Assembly: GCF_958450345.1 (NCBI RefSeq)
Contig: NC_088783.1
Coordinates: 89,414,395 to 89,478,394, forward strand
Source: Calliphora vicina
Taxonomy: Eukaryota > Arthropoda > Insecta > Diptera > Calliphoridae
DNA length: 64,000 nucleotides
Direction of reading: 5' to 3'
Positions 44,142 to 55,298 of this stretch are shown here, piece by piece. The translations under genes and the position numbers were made by a program. A model generated the notes under the pieces. It had not been told where the DNA came from and did no database searches. It was given only the letters and a program-made list of their open reading frames with translations. How positions within the stretch are numbered: the stretch's first letter is position 1; each line of letters begins with the position of its first letter.

Positions 44142-44746
44142 GGCCCATAATCATAGTCAAAAATAAAGTACATTTTAAGAGAATTAAACTCGACTTTACT
44201 TAAGAGTGGATTTTAGGTCTATCATAGACAAGTTAAAGTATACTTCTGACGCTGAAGTCGACTTTAAATATAAAACTAGGTGAAGTTGTTTTTAACTCGT
44301 TTAACAACAGCATCATCTGTTCTTCGCCGAGTAAAAAAGTTCGTCACAAAGTAAAAAATGTTTAAGTTACAAGATATTGGTAGAGATTTTGCAATTATTG
44401 AACAGTTATCATTAAAATTAGTACCAAAATATCGTAATTATGATATTAATCTTATCTTTTCCACAACAAACAACTTTCTTTCTTTAGATGTCCCGGCTAC
44501 TTTTATTGTTTACGTTTTTTGGATTTTTTTTTAATTTTGTATGTCAGCTGTTCAGCGTTGCCACTTGTCTGTTTTTTGTTGTATAATATATGAAAACATT
44601 TTCTACATTTGCACCCAGTTAAAGTCGTTTCAATTTAAAACATACTTTAATTTTGACTATGGTTGCAAATTAATAAAAAGCAGGTTTTTATTTTAAAGTT
44701 GTTTTTAAAAAGAACCGACTTTAGTGTTTGACTATGATTATGGGCC
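44142..44746. mobile_element. MITE with GGCCCATAATCATAGTCAAA ends
   Basis: The 605-bp element has 20-bp perfect inverted ends and ATA on both flanks (44139-44141, 44747-44749). It interrupts the satellite, whose sequence 'aaaacatagcatttta' is restored when it is removed. Inside are a CAGCGTTGCCAC word and a 50-codon open stretch starting ATGTTTAAGTTAC (44358) with no known match. Superfamily uncertain; the ends look PIF-like. Confidence 0.75.
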
Positions 44747-44969
44747 ATAGCATTTTAGATTAGATTAGATTATTGTTTTTTGGAAAAATAGATTATGTTC
44801 ACAATTTATGATGTAAATTAGTAATGAAAAGCGATAAAATTCTAATAATAAATTAATTATATTTATTTATATTAGTATAAATTTAATTCAATATCTAATT
44901 TTTGTTTTTCACAACATTTTATATACATATGAAACAATTTTTTCAAAAAAGTCACAACAGAGAACATTA

Positions 44970-46298
44970 CACTGTGCTTCAAATTTCGGGTCATTAAATC
45001 GGGAAAGATTTAGATGAGACCAACGGGAAGTGATAGTAGAACATCAGTAGACCAAAACCCCCAAAGGGTTTTAAAAAGTTAGCTCGTATTTTAAAGTTAT
45101 GCGCCTTTAAAGTTCAGCTTTTTTGAGTAAAATTTTTTCATATATATTTAATTTTTAAAATTTAATTTGTATTTTTTTTTACATAGTTTATATGTATTTA
45201 AAAAAGATATATTTTTCTGCTTTTCGGTAATGTATTAGCAGACATCAATCCTTTTAAGAAAGATTTTAGGTTTACAAGATTATATCAATAAATATTTTGA
45301 ACTTTTTAAATATTATTCCAGTTTTTTTAATAATATTTTATTCTGATTTGAAAATTGTTTACGCTAAGAGTTGCATTTCTAATATTGATTTGAGTTGTAT
45401 TTATAGTAGAGATGCATTTTTTGCACCATAACTGTTAAATTTAAATAAATTAAATTGTAAAAATACATGTCTAAAAGTATTAAGTAACTACTTTTGAGTA
45501 TTGAGTACTCAAACAATATGGCAAATACTCGATACCCACTACTCAATACTTTTACAGCAATATTCAGCAATTCTTCAAAAATTGGTAATTGCGTATCTAC
45601 AGTAGCCCAATAAAGTCTACATACAGGAATTCAAATTAAATTTCTTTCGTTGAAAGCTGTATTTGAAAGTTAAAAGTAGTGAAATATATTTGTTAAAAAA
45701 ATAAATTCACACTAAAAAAAATTAAAACAACATCACTTAAGTCGGGTTTAGCAACATTTCCTATCACTTACAAAATTTCACAGTTATTAAATTTTTTGAT
45801 TCGGTGTCAAATAACGAACATTTTTTTTGTTTTTTTTTTGGCTTTAATGTTCAAAATATTATGAAACTTAATAGTCCCGCCCACCCAAAAGTAGGCGTGA
45901 CTGAGAATAAATTTTTCGTTATTTTAATCAGAATCAATAACTCTAATAACGGTAAACTTTTGAGCGTTATTTGATTTTTTTTTTGCTAAAATCGACATAA
46001 GACATTTATTATTATATATCTCATAAAAAAAAACTAAAAAAACAGCTTTAAATTAAAGTAACATAATAATTTTTCCTGTATGTAGACTTTCTTGGGCTAC
46101 TGTAAGTACAAAAAACTATAAAAATAAAAAAATAAATCTGCAAAAAGTGTTAAAATTAATGAATTTTAAGTATATTAGGACTAGAACATTCAACTAAAAT
46201 TAATAACTTTTAAAACCCTTTGGGGGTTTTGGTATACTAATTATCTACTTTCATTTCCCGTTGGTCTCATTCGGGAAAGATTTTCTTGTTGCACAGTG
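44970..46298. mobile_element. CACTA-like foldback element, copy 1
   Basis: Ends CACTGTGC / GCACAGTG, with about 110 bp of inverted similarity ('gagaccaacggga', 'accaaaacccccaaagggtt'). The 3-bp TSD is TTA (44967-44969, 46299-46301). Removing it restores satellite sequence. CAC-starting ends and a 3-bp TSD suggest EnSpm/CACTA, but no transposase is present. Confidence 0.72.
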
Positions 46299-46337
46299 TT
46301 ATAAATTTTTGTAATGAAAAATAAAAACAGCTTTAAA

Positions 46338-46873
46338 ACAAGTAAGAAACTAGGTCGGTCAAGCCCGACCATATAATACCCTACACTTTTTGAGTGATTT
46401 TCGGAAGTGGGCCTTATATGGGAGCTATGACCAATTATGGACCGATCGTAACAAAATTTGGTGACATGAATTTTGTATATATAAAACTTATTTGGAGCGA
46501 AATTTGTGTAGATACATAGATAAATTAAACATTTATGACCGATAAAGTCCAATTTCGAGAGGACATTTGTATGGGAGCTAGGTGAAATTATGGGCCGATT
46601 ACAGCCAGTTTCAATAGGCTTGGTCCTTGGGCCGAAAAAATAATATGTATCAAATTTGATAGAAATATCTTCAAAATTGCGACCTGTACTCAGCGCACAA
46701 GGTTTACATGGACAGCCAGCCAACCAGACAGACGGACATCGTTTAATCGACTCAGAAAGTGATTCTAAGTCGATCTTTATACTTTAAGGTGGGTGTTAAA
46801 CTAATATTTTTGGGCGTTACAAACATCTGCACAAACGCATAATACCCTCCCCACTATGGTGGTGTAGGGTATA
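46338..46873 (-). mobile_element. DINE-1-like Helentron (TACCC/GGTCGGGCTTGACC family)
   Basis: On the minus strand it starts 'tataccctacaccaccatag', with the inner inverse 'tggggagggta', and has 'gatgtccgtctgtctgg' in the conserved core. It ends with the hairpin GGTCGGGCTTGACCGACC and 'tttcttacttgt'. The copy is near full length (536 bp). Confidence 0.77.
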
Positions 46874-46992
46874 AAAATGAGAGAAAAAATGTTTTTAACC
46901 TGTTAGGCGTTTTTTGTTTTTCGGAAAAAATATGATTTTCGCTGTAACTTTGAAATCAAAATAAATTTAAAGAATAAGTAATATGATTAATA

Positions 46993-49402
46993 CACTATGC
47001 AACAAATGGAGACTTTTGGAAAAACACAAGATCATGACAGTATAGGTTCGACTCTACTACCAAAGGGTAGTACAACCCTATACTCAGTTTGCCCATTTTG
47101 GTGACCGATTTTTTTTTATGGGCCCCCAAAGTTTCTGAAAATCAGTGGGGCCTCTAAAAAAGGTGTCATCAGGTTTTGGTTAACAGCTAATTCAGACTTT
47201 GTGCTACGGCTTAACTTTATATGGCAATAATATAGCTAAGAGTCCGCCAAATAAATTTTGTTAAAATTTGTTTCCAAAAAATAGCTTTTTCGTGCACTTT
47301 TGTTGAAAAAATATAGGAAGAAAATTTTTTTTTTTTACTTTTTTTAGAATAACTTCCAGGGACTCCTAATTTTTCAATAACAATATCTCGCAAAGTTGTA
47401 GCTACGGTAAATTTGAATAACTCTTGTGAACATATCAATGCATTCTGAATGTGTCTAGTCACTCTACATAGTACATAAAGATCACTTTGTACCTTAACAA
47501 TTTTCGTTTTTCCTATTTTTTGACGCTAAAACAAAGATTTTTTTGTAAAAATAGTATTATCAAGTCCACACTTCTATGTTGTGCTGTATTATTTACTCGG
47601 CTGAGGTGTTCGGAATGGGGATCAGTGGGTGGACCTTCAATGTCACACATTTATAAAAAAATTACCAAAAAGTCATTTATGATCCGAATGAGCTGCAATT
47701 TCAAATATAGATAGACCTTGAGAAGGTCTACAAAAAATATGATTTTATCTGTAGTTATCTCTTTTAGTTCAAGAGATATTTGGGTTTAATATTTTTTTAA
47801 ATTTTGCCCGATCTTTTTTTCGTATTTTAAATTTGATGGGCCTACGAAAGGTCGAAATTTGTTTTTTTATATATGACGTATATTTGCGATAAAATTCTAA
47901 AGAAAATAAAACAAATCTGATAACAATTATTTCGTCCCTATAAAAAGTTACACGCATCCAAAGTTGAAGCATCTTTTTATATATTTCAACTTTGTATGCG
48001 TGTGTTTTTTAAGTTTTTTCCCAAAAAAGTCCCCATATTTTTTCTTTTATAAAAAACTAATTTTCTTCGGGACTATATAAATTTTTTTATGATCTGGAAA
48101 GAGAACTTAATGCAAAAACATATAAGGTAAAATTTGACTAACTTAAGCGGACATTGTACCCCCCAGCCCTATCCAAACTTGGGCAATTTTGAAAAAAAAA
48201 ATTAGGTTTGAGTAAAAAATTCTAAAAACGCAAAACACCGACCCTCAAAAGCTCATCACATTTGTATAGCCCCATATGTTGTTTATATACATACAGAACG
48301 TTTTTACTATCATGCTGTAAATAACGTCAAAGTGGGCTATTTTCTAAAAAAAACTTCGTTTTTGGAACAAATTTTCGCCGTTTCAGGAATTTCGGTGTTT
48401 AAAAACAAAGAATGGCAACATTAGTGATGCCATTGACTTACGAATATTTAGGTCTATATTACTTCCAAATTTTATTGTGATGTCTGTAACTGTTCAAATT
48501 TTACATTAATTCAAAGTTTTTATTTTTCTTGATGGAAAATCACCATTTTAAAATATTATTAGTTTTTAAGGTAAATGACGTCACAAAATTATTCATTTCA
48601 CTAAAATGTCAATCTTTAAGTCATAAGGTTTCCACCGATATCAAAAACTTATATAAAAAGCTTATATTTACACTTCAGAAGTTCCACAAACCTTGCCCAC
48701 TTTCAAAAATTTTAAAGTTTTTTCATATCTTGCATCAAGCCGGTCTTGCATGATCAAGATTGGATAAAGTTATGCGCCCGGATCATACCGATAATGATTT
48801 GCCCATTCTTCGTTATTCCAGCACAATAGAGAAGTATACACTCGAACATACATTTTTAACAAAAAATTATTGTTTTAGAGTCAAAAATTAGTAAAAAACT
48901 ACAAATTTTAAGCTACAAAGTGATTTTTGACAGCTATTTAGAATACCTAGGTATGTTCGGATTGCATTGATATGTTCACGAGAGTTATTCAAATTTACCG
49001 TAGCTACAACTTTGCGGGATATTGTTATTGAAAAATTAGGAGTCCCTGGAAGTTATTCTAAAAAAAGTAAAAAAAAAAAATTTTCTTCCTATATTTTTTC
49101 AACAAAAGTGCACGAAAAAGCTATTTTTTGGAAACAAATTTTAACAAAATTTATTTGGCGGACTCTTAGCTATATTATTGCCATATAAAGTTAAGCCGTA
49201 GCACAAAGTCTGAATTAGCTGTTAACCAAAACCTGATGACACCTTTTTTAGAGGCCCCACTGATTTTCAGAAACTTTGGGGGCCCATAAAAAAAAATCGG
49301 TCACCAAAATGGGCAAACTGAGTATAGGGTTTTACTACCCTTTGGTAGTAGAGTCGAATCTATACTGTCATGATCGTGTGTTTTTTTCACTGTTGCACTG
49401 TG
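46993..49402. mobile_element. CACTA-like foldback element, copy 2, near-identical 470-bp arms
   Basis: Ends CACTATGCAACA / TGTTGCACTGTG, flanked by ATA (46990-46992, 49403-49405). Arms of about 470 bp are almost identical, so the translations of the two arms match residue for residue over more than 60 positions. The unique middle is about 1.5 kb (47465-48955). Non-coding as far as I can see. Confidence 0.77.
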
Positions 49403-49763
49403 ATATTATTAATTATTATTTAGGCTCAAGTTCATTAAATTGATTTCCTTAGAAATACAATTTATTCTATTAAATTTTCATAATTCTAAAGAATACTGAA
49501 AAAGTTATATTTAGACACACGGCAGAATGGAATGCATTTTCTAAATTACTAAAGAATACAACAAAGAAACAGAAATAAGATTAAAGAAAGCTTTGAGTTA
49601 AATAGATGATATTTACAAGCGACACTTACATCGCCACAAAAGAGTACTGATGAGGGGGTGGTGGCTAGCCCCGAAAATGCATTACATTCTTCTCTGGAAT
49701 CTTTGGTTTCATTTTACCTTTTTAATAAAAAGTATATTAAAATATTTGTATTATTCTGCATTC
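49403..49763. other. No supported gene
   Basis: AT-rich sequence, apart from a less AT-rich patch at 49630-49690. No recognisable feature. Confidence 0.35.
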
Positions 49764-49866
49764 TCAAATTCACCACAAATATCCCAATTATCATAATCTT
49801 CATTATTATCATTATCTTCTTCATCACTATCTTCATCGTTGTTGTCATTTACTGGTCTTGTTCAAT
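49764..49866 (-). pseudogene. Possible acidic C-terminal tail of an unknown protein
   Basis: On the minus strand a short frame reads NDNNDEDSDEEDNDNNEDY and then DNWDICGEFENAE before a stop. The Asp/Glu run followed by a less biased end looks like a protein C-terminus, but it is also a repeat of GAT/GAA-like codons and may be chance. Upstream a stop and a DINE insertion end the frame. Confidence 0.22.
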
Positions 49867-49906
49867 AAATGACAACCAGATTTTTTACACAAAAATGAAA
49901 TTAAAA

Positions 49907-50360
49907 CAAGTAAGAAAGTATGGTCGGTCAAGCCCGACCATATAATACCCTACACCAAGTAAATGAGCAAAAACATTTTTCTTTTAAGATATCAATAATT
50001 TATATTCGTGAATGATTTTCGGAAGTGGGCCTTATATGGGAGCTATGACCAATTATGGACCGATCAAATTATGGACCGATGAAATTAGGTCGAGTGATTT
50101 ATGTCTATATGAATGTTATTTATGTTTAATTTTGTGTATATACCAACATTTTTAAGAGATTTATGCACGTTAAAGTGATTTTCGGAAGCGGGTCTATATG
50201 GGAGCTATCGAAATATCTTCAAAATTGCGACCTGTACTCTCCGCACAAGGTTTACAGCCAGTCAGTCGATCGGATTACTTTAAGGTGACTAATGTTGTTG
50301 GGCGTTACAAACATCTGCACAAACGCATTATACTCTCCCCACTATCGTGGTGTAGGGTAT
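49907..50360 (-). mobile_element. DINE-1-like Helentron, internally deleted copy
   Basis: It has the same ends as 46338-46873 ('gtcggtcaagcccgac' at the left; 'ccccactatcgtggtgtagggtat' at the right) but is shorter, with a partial repeat of 'aattatggaccgat' at 50050-50085. Confidence 0.75.
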
Positions 50361-50657
50361 AATAAGTTTTATATATACAAAATTCATGTCATCACATTTT
50401 GTTACGATCGGTCCATAATTAGTCATAGCTCCCATATAGACCCGCTTCCGAACATCACTTTAACTTGCATAAATCGCAATCAACATAGTTAACTTTAATA
50501 TAGACATAAATCACATGACCTAATTTCATGGTGATCGGTCCATAAATGGTCATAGCTCCCATTACTTAAATTTTAAAAGAAAAATGTTTTTGCTCTTTTA
50601 CTTAGTGTAGGGTATTATATTGTCGAGCTTGACCGACCATACTTTCTTACTTGTTTA
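50361..50657 (+). mobile_element. DINE-1-like Helentron, 3' part, opposite orientation
   Basis: 'tttgttacgatcggtccata', 'catagctcccata' and the end 'gtcgagcttgaccgacc' plus 'tttcttacttgttt' read on the plus strand. It abuts the minus-strand copy at 50360 head to head. Confidence 0.72.
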
Positions 50658-51567
50658 ATAGTTGAGTTAGTCTTCCAATACAAACCCTCTTTACTTGTTA
50701 TGTGAGTATGTACTACAGTGATGGCGATGTTGGTACAATTGTACATTTATTTGGTACAAATAAGGGATGGAAAATTAAAAATATTTACGGTATCGCAATA
50801 ATATTCAAATAGCACTTTTTCCAATTTCAGAGTTCTAAAATTTAAAATTTAAATTTACTTTCATATTAGCGTAGTTATGCGTTGCAAATCATCTGTAAAA
50901 ACACTGTTAATATTGAAGATTTTCTATAGAAAATACAGTTATACTGAACATTTTCTATAAAAACTAATGTTATACACAAGATTTTCTATAGCAAATACAG
51001 TTACTTCTATTTCTACTACAATTTCAAAATTTATTTTTTCTTTTATTTAAGTAAAAGTAGCAAAAATACTCATTATTAAAAGAATACTATATTTAAATTT
51101 CATATACAAATATTTTCAGAAAATGTCGAGTCGAAAAATTTAATTTTTAATTATGATTGGTACAATTTTAAATTCCATTTGCAATCCCTCATAGTTTGTG
51201 ATTGTTATTTAGTGGTGAATATTCATTCCATACAACATCTATCTTTAAATCAAACATGTTTGGACATTCTACACACTAAAAGATGGCGCTGAATGCACAA
51301 TAATATAAGGGTGTAATTACAAAGTACATATTGTGATAATTTTGAATAAATTGTATTTATTTGTTTAATGTTCATTTCTATTTTGTTAATTATTTGTATA
51401 TACTATGCACGATATCTTTTTAGTACTTCACGGGATGCCTTAATTATACTAATATTTTTGTGTGTGAAAGTATTATGAGATAAACTAAACAAGTTATTAA
51501 ACCTTATTAACTAAGAACAAATCAAACGTGTACTTTATTAAAAAAAATTAAACGATATACCTATTTA
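50658..51567. other. AT-rich DNA, no gene seen
   Basis: A short internal duplication ('attttctata.aaaatacagtta' at 50925-51005) is the only structure noticed. Confidence 0.4.
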
Positions 51568-51688
51568 GTCTTGAGTAGTGTTTATAAAAAACCGATTTGT
51601 CGGTTAACTGAAAATTTGCCTTTTTAGAAACTCAGTTTTTCGGTTTACCGACATCATTATGTGTAGAAAACATAAAATGTCCAATTAA

Positions 51689-52489
51689 GTCAGTGTTGCC
51701 AATTCTTGGTGAACAAAAAGGGCTAAATACTAACATTTTTAATTAAAAAAACACACACATTTTACAAAAAAACAACTTAGAATGTTACATTTGGCTATGC
51801 CGAATAGACAAACAAAAATGTATGAATATAACACACGTTCAAATGGAATAAAATAAGAATATTTATAATATGTGGCCACACGTATAACATATGTCGATGG
51901 TTTTAAAACCTCGTATTTATCACCTGGCCTGCAAAATGCTCCTAGGAAAATTGTTTATATGCAAGACAAATTTTCAAGTAATCCTTTGAGATAACTTCGA
52001 AATCGATGGAGAATATTTTGATAAGTGAATATATGGCTAATATGCCTCTCAAGTAATGCAGACAAAATTATTCTAAAAATTATTCTCGTCGTCATACAGA
52101 ATTGATATTCATTGAAAACATAAATTTTGCCATAATTACCATTAGTTAGTAAATATATCAAAACTAAGGTAGCCAAAATATTGGAAATTGCGGGTGTAAA
52201 ATGCTGTTTACATAAATATTTAATTTAATTTTAGAAAAAAGTAAATTTTTTATATTTGATTAGATATAAATGATCATAGCTAAACTATTAACGATAATGG
52301 ACTGACATTTTTTTTAAATTGGTTGGATTGTACTTTAAAATACGTTTTAAAGTACTATATTTACGTCAAATTTTAATTTTAGAGGAACGTAATTTTTAAT
52401 GATCAAAAAATAAATCTCCCAGATAAAGTAGACAGTATTCTCCTTAACCCTATATATAATTTTATAAACGCCTGGACCCGCCCCACAGA
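51689..52489. other. Unassigned DNA; possible hAT-like terminus at 51691
   Basis: CAGTGTTGCCAATTC at 51691 resembles a hAT end and marks where MITE homology stops. No partner end was found. The rest is AT-rich and without a gene. Confidence 0.35.
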
Positions 52490-52983
52490 GGGTTAGCTTC
52501 ATACATTTTTGGGAAACGTTATAAGGAGCGGTCGTAGAGCGCTGAAATTTGGCACCGAATATTATATGGACCAAACCAAGAAAAAAATAAAATTTTATCA
52601 AAATTTACCACGCCCACTGCCCATACAATCCAAATCGATTTTTTCACATAAAATTGTTCCTATCCAAGTAAAAGTCTAGAAATTTGGTACATATATTTTT
52701 TGAAACAAAAGAAGAACGCATGCCGAGTTTCAATAAAATCGATCACGCCCACCGCCCACAAAATCCATACAAAGATAAGAATTTTTTTGATATTTCGTTT
52801 ATTATTATTATTCGATAAAAAATTTTATGTTTTCATCATGTTCCGAAAACTTCCGAAAACTATTTTTTTAAACGAAACAAGACACTCCCAACTTTCATTT
52901 TATTAAAAAAAACAGCTTGGAGGAAAGTGGCGCTACATTTTTTTCAATGGAAAATCAAAAATTAAATAATTTCTAGAGACTTA

Positions 52984-53237
52984 GGCCCAAATTTTGTAAA
53001 TCACGTCACCAAAGTGATATTTATATGGAAAGCAAAAACAAAATTTCAAAAATTTATTTTTGTTTTATATACAAAATTTTCAAATTATGAAGGGCAAATC
53101 AACGCTTGAATTTTTGTGCGTTTGTTCTGTTAAGAATTTGTATATAAAACAAAAACAAATTTTTAAAATATTTGAAATTTTGTTTTTGCTTTCCATATAA
53201 AATATCACTTTGTGACGTGATTTACAAAATTAGGGCC
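52984..53237. mobile_element. PIF/Harbinger-type MITE, copy 2
   Basis: The 254-bp copy has ends GGCCC/GGGCC, flanked by TTA (52981-52983, 53238-53240). The empty site in copy A of repeat R is at 1373-1375. Close match to 4868-5129 throughout. Confidence 0.88.
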
Positions 53238-53364
53238 TTATAGATTTGGGCATATCTTGTTAACGGTTTATGATATCCCCATAATTGTTTTTTTATTTAT
53301 GGAGAAATGTTATATTTTTCAAATATCTTAAAGGTAAATGGTATTATTAAGAATATTATACATA

Positions 53365-54632
53365 TGGGCAATTCCATATCATCGTACGTGACAATTGTAT
53401 GCCTATAGAGTGGAATAGATTTTGCAAAAATAAGAATATTTGAAAAATAATTTGATCTTTATGTTCCATTCAGAGGGTACTATATTTTAAAATAATAAAA
53501 AGTTCTTTCGAAACATTGTTTTCCAAAATATCGAGTGAAATATGGGTATATCGTACGTGACATAAAACGGAAGTCATCATGTAGAATTATGCGGAAAAAA
53601 CCATCTTTGGATGATTTTATAATAAATAAAATTTAATATCGTACGTGACAGATTTTTCTCTTATAATAAAACAATATATTGTTACGTTTTAACCTTTTTA
53701 AAACGCTGGTTTATTTCCTTTAAATAAACCGGATACTTTTGATTGCAAATAAAAGCCGTTTAGTAGTTTAAAAATTGTAACAACTCTTTATTTCATTAAA
53801 ATGTACAACAACAACAGAATTAAATAGCCACACAATGTTTTTTTATACACGTTTATAAATTCTCAGAATTACAGACTCAATTTATAATGTACACGAATTT
53901 ACTTGAAACAAACACAACACACTTTAAGGCACTTAGATGATGTTTCTTCGAAAAGCGTCTCTGATCAACTCTCTAACGACTGCAACCTCTGCCACTATTT
54001 ATAACACTGCATTACCATCTAGAAAGCTCTTTAACTGTCAAAGTTCGAATATTCTAGATCATACGCCATCTGTCGTGTACTTTCTACAATGTTCTTTAAC
54101 TGATTATTCGAACTCGAATACAGCGTTGCCAACTTACAATCAAATCAACTGAAAGCTTTTATTTAACAATGCCCACAGATATGTTATAGTTTTACAGCAC
54201 TGTTACTTGAAAGCATTATGCTACTTTTAAATCAGCCGTTAAAATCGTTATATTTGAATTCAAGTACAATTTCGTAACAATATATTCTGTAAATATATGT
54301 ATACAAAAACTAAAAAAATTAATAGAAAATATACATTAGGTTTCAATAAACAATTTTATAATAGCAAATAAACAATTAAAGTCAAATTCATTTCATACTA
54401 CATTATGCTAATTGGGAGCATAGTTTTAACCGCAATTTTAGCATAAAACATGCCAATTAAATTAAATATAGTCAGTTTAAACTATTATTTTTGCCAATAA
54501 TATGTTGTAATAAACTCTATATACTTACAGATAGTAATATTTTAATGTTTTTTCCTATTCAAATCATCTTAAAAAAAGTTTCAAGGGTTTTTGGGTTTTC
54601 AGTCGTGGTAGTCATTCTCGTGGAATTGCCCA
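53365..54632. mobile_element. TA-flanked element with TGGGCAATTCCA ends and ATCGTACGTGACA iterons
   Basis: Inverted ends TGGGCAATTCCA / TGGAATTGCCCA lie between TA dinucleotides (53363-53364, 54633-54634). Near the left end the 13-mer ATCGTACGTGACA occurs three times exactly (53381, 53550, 53638), a likely transposase-binding iteron. Without the solo LTR it is about 660 bp. No ORF is recognisable, and the superfamily is unassigned. Confidence 0.75.
53680..54279 (-). mobile_element. Solo LTR (600 bp)
   Basis: Begins TGTTACG and ends CGTAACA, flanked by ATATAT (53674-53679, 54280-54285). On the minus strand TATAAATAG near 54000 and AATAAA near 53792 are in U3 and R/polyadenylation order, giving the orientation. 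Internal coding region is absent, so this is a product of LTR-LTR recombination. A gypsy-type origin is inferred from LTR ends and TSD. Confidence 0.78.
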
Positions 54633-54937
54633 TATATAAACCACTGAATTACTTGAAAATATAAGTAAATTTTTGCTTAGTACCCTTGCATGGACTTTAC
54701 TTCAATTTTTTAAAAATAAAACAAAATTTTTCTTAAAACTATAAGTGTACATTTCATCTTTAAACATTTCACTACAAAACTGCATCATTTGATTTTTGAA
54801 ATTGAGTGTTTGAAAAATAGACTTTTTGACACCAAAATCGCTCTGTGCGCTAACGCTAATTTTCTCTATACTATTTATGGCATTTTAATTTAAATTTTAT
54901 TTAAATCTTTGTAGTCGGTTTAATTTTACCTGCATAT

Positions 54938-54989
54938 AAGGCTTCGCGTATATTAGACTCATAAATATGTCTAATATACGCGAAGCCTT
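54938..54989. repeat. Perfect 21-bp stem hairpin
   Basis: AAGGCTTCGCGTATATTAGAC, a 10-base loop (54959-54968), then its exact inverse. It stands out from the surrounding AT-rich DNA. Confidence 0.85.
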
Positions 54990-55298
54990 AACTATGGCAG
55001 TTCAAGTAGATATGTATCTGTACATTAAAAAATACTTAAATATCTCAATCGTTTCAAAAGTTACAGAGTTTTGGCCGATAAAAAACTAAATATATAATAG
55101 AGTAACTTCGGGTATTGTGGACTATGCGTTTAATGTGGACCAGTGTCTTTTTTCAGAAACTATTGAAGGCATGATAAAACTGATTTGTCGTACATTTTAC
55201 AATTTGTTTGAAACGACAATTGCACATTTGCTTTCATGAGTAATCGATATGTTGGCTTTTTATTCTTGTATTGAAATTAATGTTTGTTTGTTTGTTTT

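Larger units (their letters stand above)
42545..46992. repeat. Diverged AT-rich satellite-like array, about 260-305 bp units, interrupted
   Basis: Units with 'gcattttaga', 'aaagcatacttaatg.gct' and 'cacaaaagagaatatta' recur at 42616, 43889, 44752 and beyond. The array is broken by insertions at 42778, 44142, 44970 and 46338, each of which falls cleanly between adjoining satellite sequence. Confidence 0.65.
52490..54860. repeat. Dispersed repeat R, copy B, with two insertions
   Basis: Blocks match 965-1725 in the same order ('ggcaccgaatattatatgg', 'cttgttaacggtttatgatat', 'ttgcatggactttact'). It is interrupted by a PIF-type MITE (52984-53237) and a TIR element (53365-54632). Copy A shows the uninterrupted state at both places. 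Confidence 0.82.

Noticed and set aside
44358..44520. About 50-codon ORF starting with ATG inside the GGCCC MITE
   Set aside because: Short, ends in a hydrophobic low-complexity stretch and has no recognised relative. Could be chance within a non-autonomous element.
47217..49188. Identical open frames at 47217-47462 (minus) and 48967-49188 (plus)
   Set aside because: Arms of one foldback element. Identity reflects arm identity, not selection on a protein.
53937..54152. 71-codon ORF on the plus strand
   Set aside because: Lies inside the solo LTR in the antisense direction and shows no domain. LTR ends and TSD explain the sequence.
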